DNA from: DATLFA01 sp035525225
GTDB taxonomy: Bacteria; Actinomycetota; Acidimicrobiia; Acidimicrobiales; WLNW01
Direction: 5' to 3'
Length of the DNA stretch: 64,000 nucleotides
NCBI GenBank assembly: GCA_035525225.1
Contig: DATLFA010000090.1
Location: 44,172-108,171, forward strand
Of this stretch, positions 17,298 through 24,508 are shown in pieces. Numbering within the stretch: the stretch's first letter is position 1; each line of letters starts with the position of its first letter. The notes under the pieces are model-generated. The model was not told the DNA's origin. It saw nothing but the letters and a program-made list of their open reading frames with translations, and searched no databases. Both the position numbers and the translations under genes were made by a program.

Positions 17298-18131
17298 ATG
17301 ACAACGTTGACACCCACCAAAGCAGTCGGTGCTACAGCGAAAGCTGTCGGCGTTCTCTACGTCGAGCCTGCCATCACCATTGTTGACGACGATCTTGCCG
17401 AACAGATCGCGCTCGAGGACGTAAACGTCGCCTTCGTCGCTGACTTCCTCAGCGCGTGCCTCACGCACGAGCGTTGCGGCGTGCATCTGTACCGTGCCGC
17501 GTTCGAGGGATCCAACAACCCGGTTTTCAAGGCGCGCTACGCGCAATTCGGTGAAGAAACCCTCCGCCACGTCGAGCGGCTCGAAGAGGTGGTAACCGGT
17601 GCAGGTGGTAACCCGAACTACGTGTCACCAATGGCACGCGCTACCCAAGCATCCGACGGCAAGATCCTTGAAGCGACCTACCTCGCCACCGGCACTCTCG
17701 ACCTCGCCGTGCGCGAGAGCGCCATCCTCGACGCGGTGTTGCTCGCTGAAACGATCGACCACGCCAACTGGCAAGGCCTCGCCCAGCTCTGCGGACTGCT
17801 ACCACAGGACGCCGCCCGTTCATCGCTCGAGAGTGCCGTCGACGAGGTCCTCGCCGAAGAGGACGAGCACCTCGCGTGGGCGCAACAGACACGAGCCAGG
17901 CTGACGATGCTCCAAGCCCAGCCTTCGCTGATGGCCAAAGAGGGCAGGAGAGTCGAGGACCTCGCCGAGACTGTCAAGGGGTGGTTCAGCGACGATGCAC
18001 CGACTACGACAAGAGCGGACCTGTCAGCCATGACGAAGGATGCGCTCTACGTCCTCGCCCAAGAACGCGACATCCCCGGTCGCTCAGAAATGAACAAGGA
18101 CCAATTGCTCCGCGCACTACGAAAGAAGTGA
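17298..18131 (+). CDS. Ferritin-like (DUF892-type) protein with SAP/Rho-N-like tail
   Basis: Protein of 277 residues; GAAGGG precedes ATG 17298. The helical core has ferritin-like ligands in THERCGVHLYR (about 52), EETLRHVERLEE (87), LLAETIDHANW (150) and LAEEDEHLAWAQ (190). The last 35 residues (MTKDALYVLAQERDIPGRSEMNK) resemble a SAP/Rho N-terminal nucleic-acid-binding helix pair. A stress protein that binds DNA and a metal centre is possible. It is in one unit with the upstream ferritin-like gene. Confidence 0.6.
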   Translation: MTTLTPTKAVGATAKAVGVLYVEPAITIVDDDLAEQIALEDVNVAFVADFLSACLTHERCGVHLYRAAFEGSNNPVFKARYAQFGEETLRHVERLEEVVTGAGGNPNYVSPMARATQASDGKILEATYLATGTLDLAVRESAILDAVLLAETIDHANWQGLAQLCGLLPQDAARSSLESAVDEVLAEEDEHLAWAQQTRARLTMLQAQPSLMAKEGRRVEDLAETVKGWFSDDAPTTTRADLSAMTKDALYVLAQERDIPGRSEMNKDQLLRALRKK

Positions 18132-18353
18132 ACACGGACTGTCACACTGCGACAGGATCCACTCGATCGGCGTGCGATCAAAGACCCACGCCTCGTCTTT
18201 CAGCTTCTCGATGTAGTCGGTGAATCCATCCTCGGCGCTCGCATCGTTGACCCACATCGTTCCGGTTCGAACAGCGTTGGCCGGAGCGATAATCCCGAAT
18301 TCGGACTCGTGTCTGCGCCCTGCCCCGCTATCACTTCCAACAACGTCAGCCAT
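18117..18353 (-). CDS. Hypothetical protein
   Basis: Possible protein of 78 residues (85 if ATG 18374 is used), ending in IEWILSQCDSPCSLLS. Codon third positions are moderately GC-rich and acidic residues are frequent, as in real proteins here. No motif or ribosome site is clear. It overlaps the ferritin-like gene end by 15 bp on the opposite strand. Confidence 0.35.
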   Translation of the reverse strand: MADVVGSDSGAGRRHESEFGIIAPANAVRTGTMWVNDASAEDGFTDYIEKLKDEAWVFDRTPIEWILSQCDSPCSLLS

Positions 18354-18410
18354 CGGGATGTCTGCCTCGAACACTTCCGCGACGGCAACGAGGCGGGGTT
18401 CCCTCGTATC

Positions 18411-18605
18411 TCAGCCAGCGAGGGCGCTTTCGCGTTTCGCGTTTCGCCGATGGTAGTCCGCGAGTTCCCGAGCCGTGTTCGCCTGTGTTTGATCGCCGAG
18501 GGCCTCGAAGGTTTCAGCGAGGGCGCTATGGAACTCCGCGCTGCGTGAATGCGCATCCGCCGATCGGGCGTGTGCGCTGATGCGTGATCGAGCGATGCTG
18601 TCCAT
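18411..18605 (-). CDS. Small charged hypothetical protein
   Basis: Protein of 64 residues from ATG 18605, which has a strong GAGGGG site upstream. It is helical and rich in Ala, Arg, His and Glu (SAEFHSALAETFEALGD). The same frame stays open up to 18887 and there encodes a hydrophobic stretch (LPTLLAMVAAAIVYFARWV), so a longer 158-residue membrane-anchored form is possible. Function unknown. Confidence 0.45.
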   Translation of the reverse strand: MDSIARSRISAHARSADAHSRSAEFHSALAETFEALGDQTQANTARELADYHRRNAKRESALAG

Positions 18606-18956
18606 GCCGTTCCCCTCAGAGGTGTGCGAGCGGTTTGAACGTCGCTTTGAATATTCGGCGAGCCGAGCTCGATCTCGCGGCGACTGCGAACCCGGCGACT
18701 TCCGGGTCGGTCGTTGAGCGGTCATGCCGGGAGCGCCGGCTGCTGTGCGTATCACCCAGCGTGCGAAGTAGACGATCGCCGCGGCGACCATCGCGAGCAG
18801 TGTCGGCAAGATCCTTGACACAATCCCTCCCACGGACTGACGAGCAAGACGAGTAGGTGGCGCACCTCTGGGAATGGTGGCGCCCACCCGCCTGCGTTAC
18901 CCGCGTCTCCGGCTGCTAAACGTTGCGTGCAACAGCTCCCTCTCTTGGCATGTTGC

Positions 18957-19244
18957 TCACCGACCGTCGGCGAGACAGTCGATGGTGCCGGTTAGCTCCA
19001 GCACGCGCAAGACGCAGTTGCTCGGCTGGACGATGTGTAGGTTCGGGTTGTGACGACGGGCATTCAGAATGGCGCGCAACGCGCTCGCATCGAAGAAGGT
19101 GACCTCGCTCATGTCGACCTCGAGCGGGTCACCGCTGAAGCCGGCGAGCCATTGTTCGATCTTCGACGCGTTCGACATGTCGCATTCGCCACGGACCGCC
19201 GGGCGGCCGTCGATGATCACCAAATCAACATTCTGGTGGGCCAT
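18957..19244 (-). CDS. STAS-domain protein (anti-anti-sigma type)
   Basis: STAS domain of 95 residues: LVIIDGRPAVRGECDMSNASKIEQWL, then VDMSEVTFFDASALRAIL, where Ser in FFDASAL is at the phosphorylation site of SpoIIAA-like antagonists. These proteins sequester kinase anti-sigma factors or act in stressosome-like complexes. The kinase partner is not in the window. A second STAS gene lies at 20958. Confidence 0.8.
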   Translation of the reverse strand: MAHQNVDLVIIDGRPAVRGECDMSNASKIEQWLAGFSGDPLEVDMSEVTFFDASALRAILNARRHNPNLHIVQPSNCVLRVLELTGTIDCLADGR

Positions 19245-19441
19245 TTCACACCGCTACCCGTTTGCAACACACGCCGCGAAAGACCCGCTTCGCAGCCCGC
19301 CGTCGAATCCACACGTCCAACCACGCACTGCTGCTTCATAACAAGGCGCTACCGTTTTCCTAGCTCCTCCGCGCTCGGCGGTCAAGGTCACCCCGACCAG
19401 CCACGAAGTTTGCGTCCCGACAAACTGGGTAGCGAGCGCCA

Positions 19442-19723
19442 ATGGACGACCTGCTCGCCGCGATCTTTGTCGGCTCGATGTCGCTGATACTTGTTGTCGC
19501 GATCTACCTGTACCGCGACTCCAAACACACGAGATTCCTGCCGCGCCACCGCAAGAGCCAGCCGCGACAAGCGAGACCGCGACGGTCGGACCATAGGGCG
19601 TCCACAAGTGGACCACCGACTTCGCCTCGCGGTCCAACTCAGTGGTCCGAGATTGGGGCGACTCACCGCGGCACAGCTGCCACTGCAGCACAGGCGGCGG
19701 CGATCGCGTCGGCGAAGCGCTGA
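19442..19723 (+). CDS. Possible small membrane protein
   Basis: Reading frame of 93 residues with one N-terminal membrane segment (LLAAIFVGSMSLILVVAIYLY) and a basic, disordered tail. The ribosome site is poor and the last 60 bp are antisense to the alpha/beta hydrolase. It may be real only for its first half. Confidence 0.35.
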   Translation: MDDLLAAIFVGSMSLILVVAIYLYRDSKHTRFLPRHRKSQPRQARPRRSDHRASTSGPPTSPRGPTQWSEIGATHRGTAATAAQAAAIASAKR

Positions 19724-20433
19724 GGGTGGCGCAGTGGTGCGAGGTGTCCCGAACGCAAGTTGTGCACGCTTTCTGCGCCGATGGCCTGGGCGAGATGGCG
19801 CTGGCGCCATGGGAGAATGATCGCGTCGCGTGTTGTCACGATGATGGCCGTTGGTGCATCCACTGCGCCGATCCATCGCCGCGAGTCGAATCTGGCGGCC
19901 GCTTGCATGGCAGAGGCCAGTACCCATAGTTCTGCGTTGCGAACGACCTTGGCCGACATGCCTCGCCGCCACTGCTCGCCGATCGTTGGTGTGATCCGGA
20001 GCCCCCATTCGAATGGCGACAGCGGGTAGTGCGCGGTCGCACACAGAACGAGACCGCCGACAGCGGACGGGCTGCGCTTCCACATCATCTGCGCCACGAG
20101 GCCGCCGAGCGAATAGCCGATGACCACACAACGACCAAGACCGAGTTCGTGCGCCAACTGCGCCGCATCGTCGGCACATTCCTCGAGCGAGAACTTGCCA
20201 CTCACGTCTCCACCCTCCCCGTGCCCTCTGAGATCGAATGAGATCACTCGATGGGTCTGCGAGAGTTGTCCGTATGTCGGCGACCAGCAGGAGTCAGCGG
20301 TCATCCCCAATCCGTGAAGAAGGATGACTGGCACGCCGTCGCGGCGACCGAGGTCGCGCAAGGCCCATCTTGCCGAGCGGAGGCGTGTCGCCTCGCTCGG
20401 CGGAGGGCCCGCAGTCGAACCTTGGTTGCTCAT
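19663..20433 (-). CDS. Alpha/beta hydrolase
   Basis: Hydrolase-fold protein of 256 residues. ILLHGLGM gives the oxyanion loop, FDLRGHGEG the following turn, VVIGYSLGGLVAQ the nucleophile elbow (Ser in GYSLG), and RSGHLAPLRHPQRFADAI the catalytic His. The acid is probably Asp in IVTTRDAIILPW. Substrate unknown. Its ATG overlaps the stop of a short upstream reading frame. Confidence 0.85.
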   Translation of the reverse strand: MSNQGSTAGPPPSEATRLRSARWALRDLGRRDGVPVILLHGLGMTADSCWSPTYGQLSQTHRVISFDLRGHGEGGDVSGKFSLEECADDAAQLAHELGLGRCVVIGYSLGGLVAQMMWKRSPSAVGGLVLCATAHYPLSPFEWGLRITPTIGEQWRRGMSAKVVRNAELWVLASAMQAAARFDSRRWIGAVDAPTAIIVTTRDAIILPWRQRHLAQAIGAESVHNLRSGHLAPLRHPQRFADAIAAACAAVAAVPR

Positions 20434-20693
20434 CGGCTTCGTGCTCCGAGATGCACAGGCCGCCCTCTGCGACTGGTTCGCCTACGAGGAGGCGGAGGTT
20501 CTCGTTCGAGCGACGCGTCCTCGGCATCGGGCCCAGCGGGCCGGTCGGCCTGACTGTAGAACCGTTCGCTTACGCTTTGTTTCGGGTGATCGCCATGGCT
20601 GCACCCGTTCTCTGGATGGCCGTCGCGTAGCAAGGCCACACCGAGGACGCACACCGCCACGGCCGTGCCGAGCACTACCAGGAGAGAAATCAT
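20430..20693 (-). CDS. Possible small membrane protein
   Basis: Reading frame of 87 residues beginning with a hydrophobic helix (ISLLVVLGTAVAVCVLGVALL) and followed by a polar tail. Its TGA overlaps the hydrolase ATG (ATGA), which would fit translational coupling, but it has no clear ribosome site. Uncertain. Confidence 0.35.
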   Translation of the reverse strand: MISLLVVLGTAVAVCVLGVALLRDGHPENGCSHGDHPKQSVSERFYSQADRPAGPDAEDASLEREPPPPRRRTSRRGRPVHLGARSR

Positions 20694-20957
20694 GCCGGAC
20701 CGAGTAGGACGTTCGCCGTTTGCCCGACCTCGCTGTGGTTCGTACGGATTGATCGATATGAATTTGCGTTTCGTGTCATGGCCGGACCCCTACCCAAGAC
20801 CTCGGCGGTCGGAACCCGCGTAATACATTCACGGCGATACTCGGGTGAGGCGTCGGTGAACTTGTGGTGTCAACTGGTTGACGCACTGCGGTGACAGTGC
20901 TAGGTATTTGGTCGCTGTCGAGAAGTGTGCAGCAGGACCTCACCCGAAGGGATCTGC

Positions 20958-21305
20958 ATGATGCGCCTCGACGAAATTGCGTCCGTGACAGCGACCGGCG
21001 GCCTGGTGATGATCGCCGGCGAAATCGATATGTCGAGCGCTCCGACGCTGCGACAGACGATCGAAGCAATTGAAATTGTGTCGCCTCGCTTCGACCTCTC
21101 CCGGGTGACGTTTATCGACTCCACAGGTTTGCAGCTGCTCATCGACCTGCGCCACGAGTTCGGACCTTTACAACTCGTCGCCGAGAGTTGCGCCGTCGAA
21201 GGACTGCTCAAACTCACCGGCACCCGTTCCTTCTTGATCGGGCCTTCAGTGGAATCAGATGGCGATCGGAGGCACGGTCCGGTCGATGTAAGGCGGGCAC
21301 AGTGA
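20958..21305 (+). CDS. STAS-domain protein (anti-anti-sigma type)
   Basis: STAS domain of 115 residues: GGLVMIAGEIDMSSAPTLRQTIEAI and FDLSRVTFIDSTGLQLLIDLR, with the phosphorylatable Ser in FIDSTGL. AAGGGA precedes ATG 20958; ATG 20961 is equally usable. The stop overlaps the next gene's GTG (GTGA), so the two are co-translated. It differs clearly in sequence from the STAS protein at 18957. Confidence 0.85.
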   Translation: MMRLDEIASVTATGGLVMIAGEIDMSSAPTLRQTIEAIEIVSPRFDLSRVTFIDSTGLQLLIDLRHEFGPLQLVAESCAVEGLLKLTGTRSFLIGPSVESDGDRRHGPVDVRRAQ

Positions 21306-21856
21306 CCGCCCGCCAGCTTTCCGGCGACATCGGCGTCAGCTCCGATGGGCCGTCGCTCGTCGACGCGGACGCGTACTGCGACGAGCAGTGGCGCCGTGTC
21401 ATGGAAGCGTTCGAAGATCTCGCTGACGCGTACTACGGCGAAGGACGCGCACTTGCCGACGCCCACATCGCCGACATCGTCATGCGGTTCGTTCGTCAGT
21501 GCCACGAAATGAAGCAACGCATCATCTCGGCGACGGCCGAATCGCCTTATTTCAGCCCGACCGCGTTGCACCACTTCTGGTCGAACACTCGAGCCCTGGA
21601 TATCTGCGACGCGCTGGTTGACGCCGAGGAGCTAGCCGCAAAGCGATCACCCAAGGTAACCGCCAGGATTCACCGGACCTATACCGAACCGCACGGCCGT
21701 GCATTTGCGATCATCGAGTACGCACGCGAAGGCGAGCCTCCGAGAACCGCCGACGCTATGGTCGTTGCAGAGAACTACGTCAACGCGTGGACAAGGTTCA
21801 TCCGCAAGCAACGAAGTGCCGGCCGGAACTTCGGCGCTCAGTCCGACCACCGCTGA
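21302..21856 (+). CDS. Conserved hypothetical protein coupled to STAS gene
   Basis: Protein of 184 residues, soluble and helical, with no family I can name. Trp/Tyr-rich segments (CDEQWRRVMEAFEDLADAYYGEG, shortened) and FSPTALHHFWSNTRALDICDAL are notable. The GTG start is inside the STAS stop. Coupling suggests the two proteins act together, perhaps in a partner-switching pathway. Confidence 0.6.
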   Translation: MTARQLSGDIGVSSDGPSLVDADAYCDEQWRRVMEAFEDLADAYYGEGRALADAHIADIVMRFVRQCHEMKQRIISATAESPYFSPTALHHFWSNTRALDICDALVDAEELAAKRSPKVTARIHRTYTEPHGRAFAIIEYAREGEPPRTADAMVVAENYVNAWTRFIRKQRSAGRNFGAQSDHR

Positions 21857-22101
21857 CCTCACTCGAGTGGCGTGACGGGCAGTTTCCACTGTCGGGAACG
21901 TTTGTGTGAAGCGCTCGCCCGAATTCATCGTGTCTCAGTCATGCCCGGCTGTTGCCAGCGATAGCCCGGTTGAACGGCAGGCAAACATGTTGCGTGGGTG
22001 AAGCGCAGCGCAATAATTCACCCTCGACTCTTGGCACACGCACGTTTGAGTCTGTTTGAACGCGGCAAACGTTGGGGCCACCAACCCGTGGAGGAACAGA
22101 T

Positions 22102-22683
22102 ATGGCGAACACGATGCAGCAACGAGAGGGTGCCCTGTCGAGTTCGAGTGGGGCGTCGCCGTCTACCGTTGTCGACAAGGCAGGCGACGTCGGCGCGGTG
22201 GTCGCCGATGAGGCCAAGGGATTCGCGCAGGACGCGATGTTCCACGCCCGTCAAGCGATGCATGAATCACGTGAATCGCTGCGATCGGAGGCTTCCAACC
22301 AGGCGGCTCGGATGGCGACCACCCTGAGGGATATCGGCGGGCAGTTGCAGTCGATGGCGCAGGGTCAAAGCGACGGGGTGGCGGTCGATGTGAGCCGCCA
22401 GCTGGCCGGCACGGCGACGCGCGTCGCCGACCGCCTCGAGAGCGGTGGTCTGGACGCGGCGCTGGGCGACGTGAAGGGCTTCGCTCGTCGGCGCCCCGGC
22501 TTGTTTCTGCTCGGCGCGCTGGGCGCGGGGTTTGCCGCCGGACGGCTGATCAAGGCGGCGGACACGCACTCCTTGATGGAGGTCACCCAGCAACGGCCGC
22601 AACAGCCACAGCAAATCACCGGCGGTGATGGGTGGCCGACACCGGAGCAATCGCCGGCGATTCAAACCGAAACGACGCCGTGA
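22102..22683 (+). CDS. Glycine-zipper-like membrane-associated protein
   Basis: Protein of 193 residues. GAGGAA precedes ATG 22102. The first 130 residues form an amphipathic helical, Ala- and Gln-rich region; RRPGLFLLGALGAGFAAGRLIKAA near residue 150 is a membrane-inserting glycine-zipper segment. The TGATG overlap couples it to the holin-like gene. Likely a cell-envelope stress protein; exact role unknown. Confidence 0.6.
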   Translation: MANTMQQREGALSSSSGASPSTVVDKAGDVGAVVADEAKGFAQDAMFHARQAMHESRESLRSEASNQAARMATTLRDIGGQLQSMAQGQSDGVAVDVSRQLAGTATRVADRLESGGLDAALGDVKGFARRRPGLFLLGALGAGFAAGRLIKAADTHSLMEVTQQRPQQPQQITGGDGWPTPEQSPAIQTETTP

Positions 22684-23126
22684 TGGCCGAGCTCGATCTC
22701 AATCACCGCGCCACCACGGCGCCGGAGCACGACCCCACGAAGCCCCTCGAAGCGGATTCTTCGCTCGGCGATCTGCTGTCTCGATTGACCTCCGACTTCG
22801 GAGGGCTGGTATCGACGCAAGTCGAGCTGGCAAAGGTCGAGATCAAAGAAGAACTCGCGCAAGCCGGCAAAGGCGCGGGGCTCCTCACCGGCGGCGGCTT
22901 GGCTGCCTACCTCGGCATCATGTTCTTGTCGTTCGCAGCGGCATGGGGTCTCGACGAAGTCATGCCCGCCGCGGTTGCGTTCCTACTCGTCGCGTTGGCG
23001 TGGCTCGCCGTGGCCCTGGCGCTTTATGCAACGGGCCGCAGACAGTTGAAATCGGTGCGTGTAGCGCCACAGAGCAAAGCCGCAATCAAGGAGGATGTCC
23101 AATGGGCAAGACAGCAGAAGAACTGA
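22683..23126 (+). CDS. Phage holin superfamily III (DUF1469)-like protein
   Basis: Protein of 147 residues. The motif LGDLLSRLTSDFGGLVSTQVELAKVEIKEEL and two hydrophobic helices (GGGLAAYLGIMFLSFAAAWGL; VAFLLVALAWLAVALALYA) match the actinobacterial YqjD/DUF1469-type family. Despite the family name it is not evidence for a prophage. It overlaps the DUF3618 gene by 25 bp, so the three genes form one operon. Confidence 0.75.
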   Translation: MAELDLNHRATTAPEHDPTKPLEADSSLGDLLSRLTSDFGGLVSTQVELAKVEIKEELAQAGKGAGLLTGGGLAAYLGIMFLSFAAAWGLDEVMPAAVAFLLVALAWLAVALALYATGRRQLKSVRVAPQSKAAIKEDVQWARQQKN

Positions 23127-23641
23127 GGGGTCAGCTGGCCTCGCAGCGATCAGAAATCAGCCGTGACCTCGAAGTGATCGGTGATCGCGTCAGTCCCCAT
23201 CGAATGGTGGAACGCCAGCAAGCGGCGGTGCGCGAACGCATCACCGGCATCAAGAATCGGGTCATGGGTAGCGCAGAGGCTTCGGCGGACGCGGTACGCG
23301 ATGTCGGTTCTTCGATTACCGACTCGGCTTCGAACGCGGCGCAGGGCACGCGTCACGCTGCCGAAGGCAGCCCACTTGCAATGGGGCTGGTCGCTTTCGG
23401 GGCGGGCCTTGTGGCCGCCACCATCTTCCCCGCGTCGCGCGCGGAGCGCGAACTTGCCGAACGCGCACAACCCACGCTCGAGAAGGCAGTCTCCGAAGCC
23501 CTTCCCGTGGGGCGCCACGCGGTCGATGAACTGAAGCCGGCAGCTCGAGATGCAGTTGCGGATCTTCGCGAAACGGCTCGCGACGCTGTGTCCAATGTGA
23601 AGGAGCAATCGGCCGACGCGGTTTCAGAAGCAAAGCAATAA
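23102..23641 (+). CDS. DUF3618 domain protein
   Basis: Protein of 179 residues. KTAEELRGQLASQRSEISRDLEVIGDRVSPHRMVERQ is the DUF3618 motif; a short hydrophobic segment follows near residue 100 (MGLVAFGAGLVAATIFP), and the tail is an Ala-rich amphipathic helix with repeated VADLRETARDAV-type heptads. It is the third gene of the membrane cluster. Convergent with surE. Confidence 0.75.
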   Translation: MGKTAEELRGQLASQRSEISRDLEVIGDRVSPHRMVERQQAAVRERITGIKNRVMGSAEASADAVRDVGSSITDSASNAAQGTRHAAEGSPLAMGLVAFGAGLVAATIFPASRAERELAERAQPTLEKAVSEALPVGRHAVDELKPAARDAVADLRETARDAVSNVKEQSADAVSEAKQ

Positions 23642-23666
23642 CAGGACACGACATCGACGCGTCAGA

Positions 23667-24461
23667 TCAGGGCGGCTCCGGGTGAGCGGCCGGTTGTGTC
23701 ACGAAGAGCAGTTCGCCCCGAGGGCGTTCGAGTTGCCGGTACTCGTCCGGCGCGGTCACGCCGTAGAGCCGTGTGAGTGTCCCGTATCCCGCTGCAACCA
23801 ATGCGGTATCGCTCTCTGGGTTGAGCTCGGCGCCGGTCTCGCGCAGCTCGAGCTGAACCGCGCCTCGCTCGTGACCAGCGACCGCGAGCCGTACTGCGCC
23901 GAAGTGGTCGAGCGTGGCCCATCGAAGGCCACGTACCCGCTCTAGCTCTCGCGCCGGCGCGTTGAGGTTGTACACCGTGCCCTCCGGCTCGGCAGTCAGT
24001 AGTTGCAACGCGCGGTTGGCCAGCGCGCAGGCAGTATCCCATTGCCAGGGTGGCTGAGCATCGACGCTCACTGCGAGCGCCGACACACCGAAAGTCTGCG
24101 CGGTCAGAGCGGCGCCCACCGTTCCGGAGTGCAAGATCGCGTGGCCGGTGTTCAGCCCGGCGTTGATCCCCGAGACTACGAGATCTGGCGCGGGCCCGAA
24201 CGCGCCGAGACACGCGGCCATCACGGCTAGGCCTGGAGGACCGGCCACGCGAAACGCACGAGCGTCGGTCACCGGAAAGTCGGCTGCCTCGACCGGTACG
24301 CCACGACCGGTTGTCAACCGCCCGATGCTCGCGCTGGAGCCGGACCGGTCCTTATCCGGCGCAACGACCGTGACCGTGTGGCCGCCGCGTACGAGGGATT
24401 CGCACAGCCGGTGAATTCCGGGCGCGTCGATCCCGTCATCATTCGTCACGATCAGTTCCAC
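23667..24461 (-). CDS. surE: 5'/3'-nucleotidase SurE
   Basis: Survival protein SurE of 264 residues; it dephosphorylates nucleoside 5'- and 3'-monophosphates. The N-terminal IVTNDDGIDAPGI carries the metal-binding Asp pair; VAPDKDRSGSSASIG carries the Ser ligand, and LVVSGINAGLNTG the Asn ligand. VGAALTAQTFGVSALAVS is the following helix. Length is normal. It follows the GH65 gene by 47 bp on the same strand. Confidence 0.92.
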   Translation of the reverse strand: MELIVTNDDGIDAPGIHRLCESLVRGGHTVTVVAPDKDRSGSSASIGRLTTGRGVPVEAADFPVTDARAFRVAGPPGLAVMAACLGAFGPAPDLVVSGINAGLNTGHAILHSGTVGAALTAQTFGVSALAVSVDAQPPWQWDTACALANRALQLLTAEPEGTVYNLNAPARELERVRGLRWATLDHFGAVRLAVAGHERGAVQLELRETGAELNPESDTALVAAGYGTLTRLYGVTAPDEYRQLERPRGELLFVTQPAAHPEPP

Positions 24462-24508
24462 GGCCGGTCTCTTACCCTAGAGATAGCGCACTCACACGTC
24501 CCGATGAA

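Noticed and set aside
20692..20823. 43-codon plus-strand reading frame with GGAGAG upstream
   Set aside because: It has a fair ribosome site but no recognisable features and an arginine/proline-rich composition.
22683..23126. Prophage lysis gene (holin)
   Set aside because: The holin-like family name is misleading; the protein sits in a DUF3618 membrane cluster and no phage structural or lysis genes are near.
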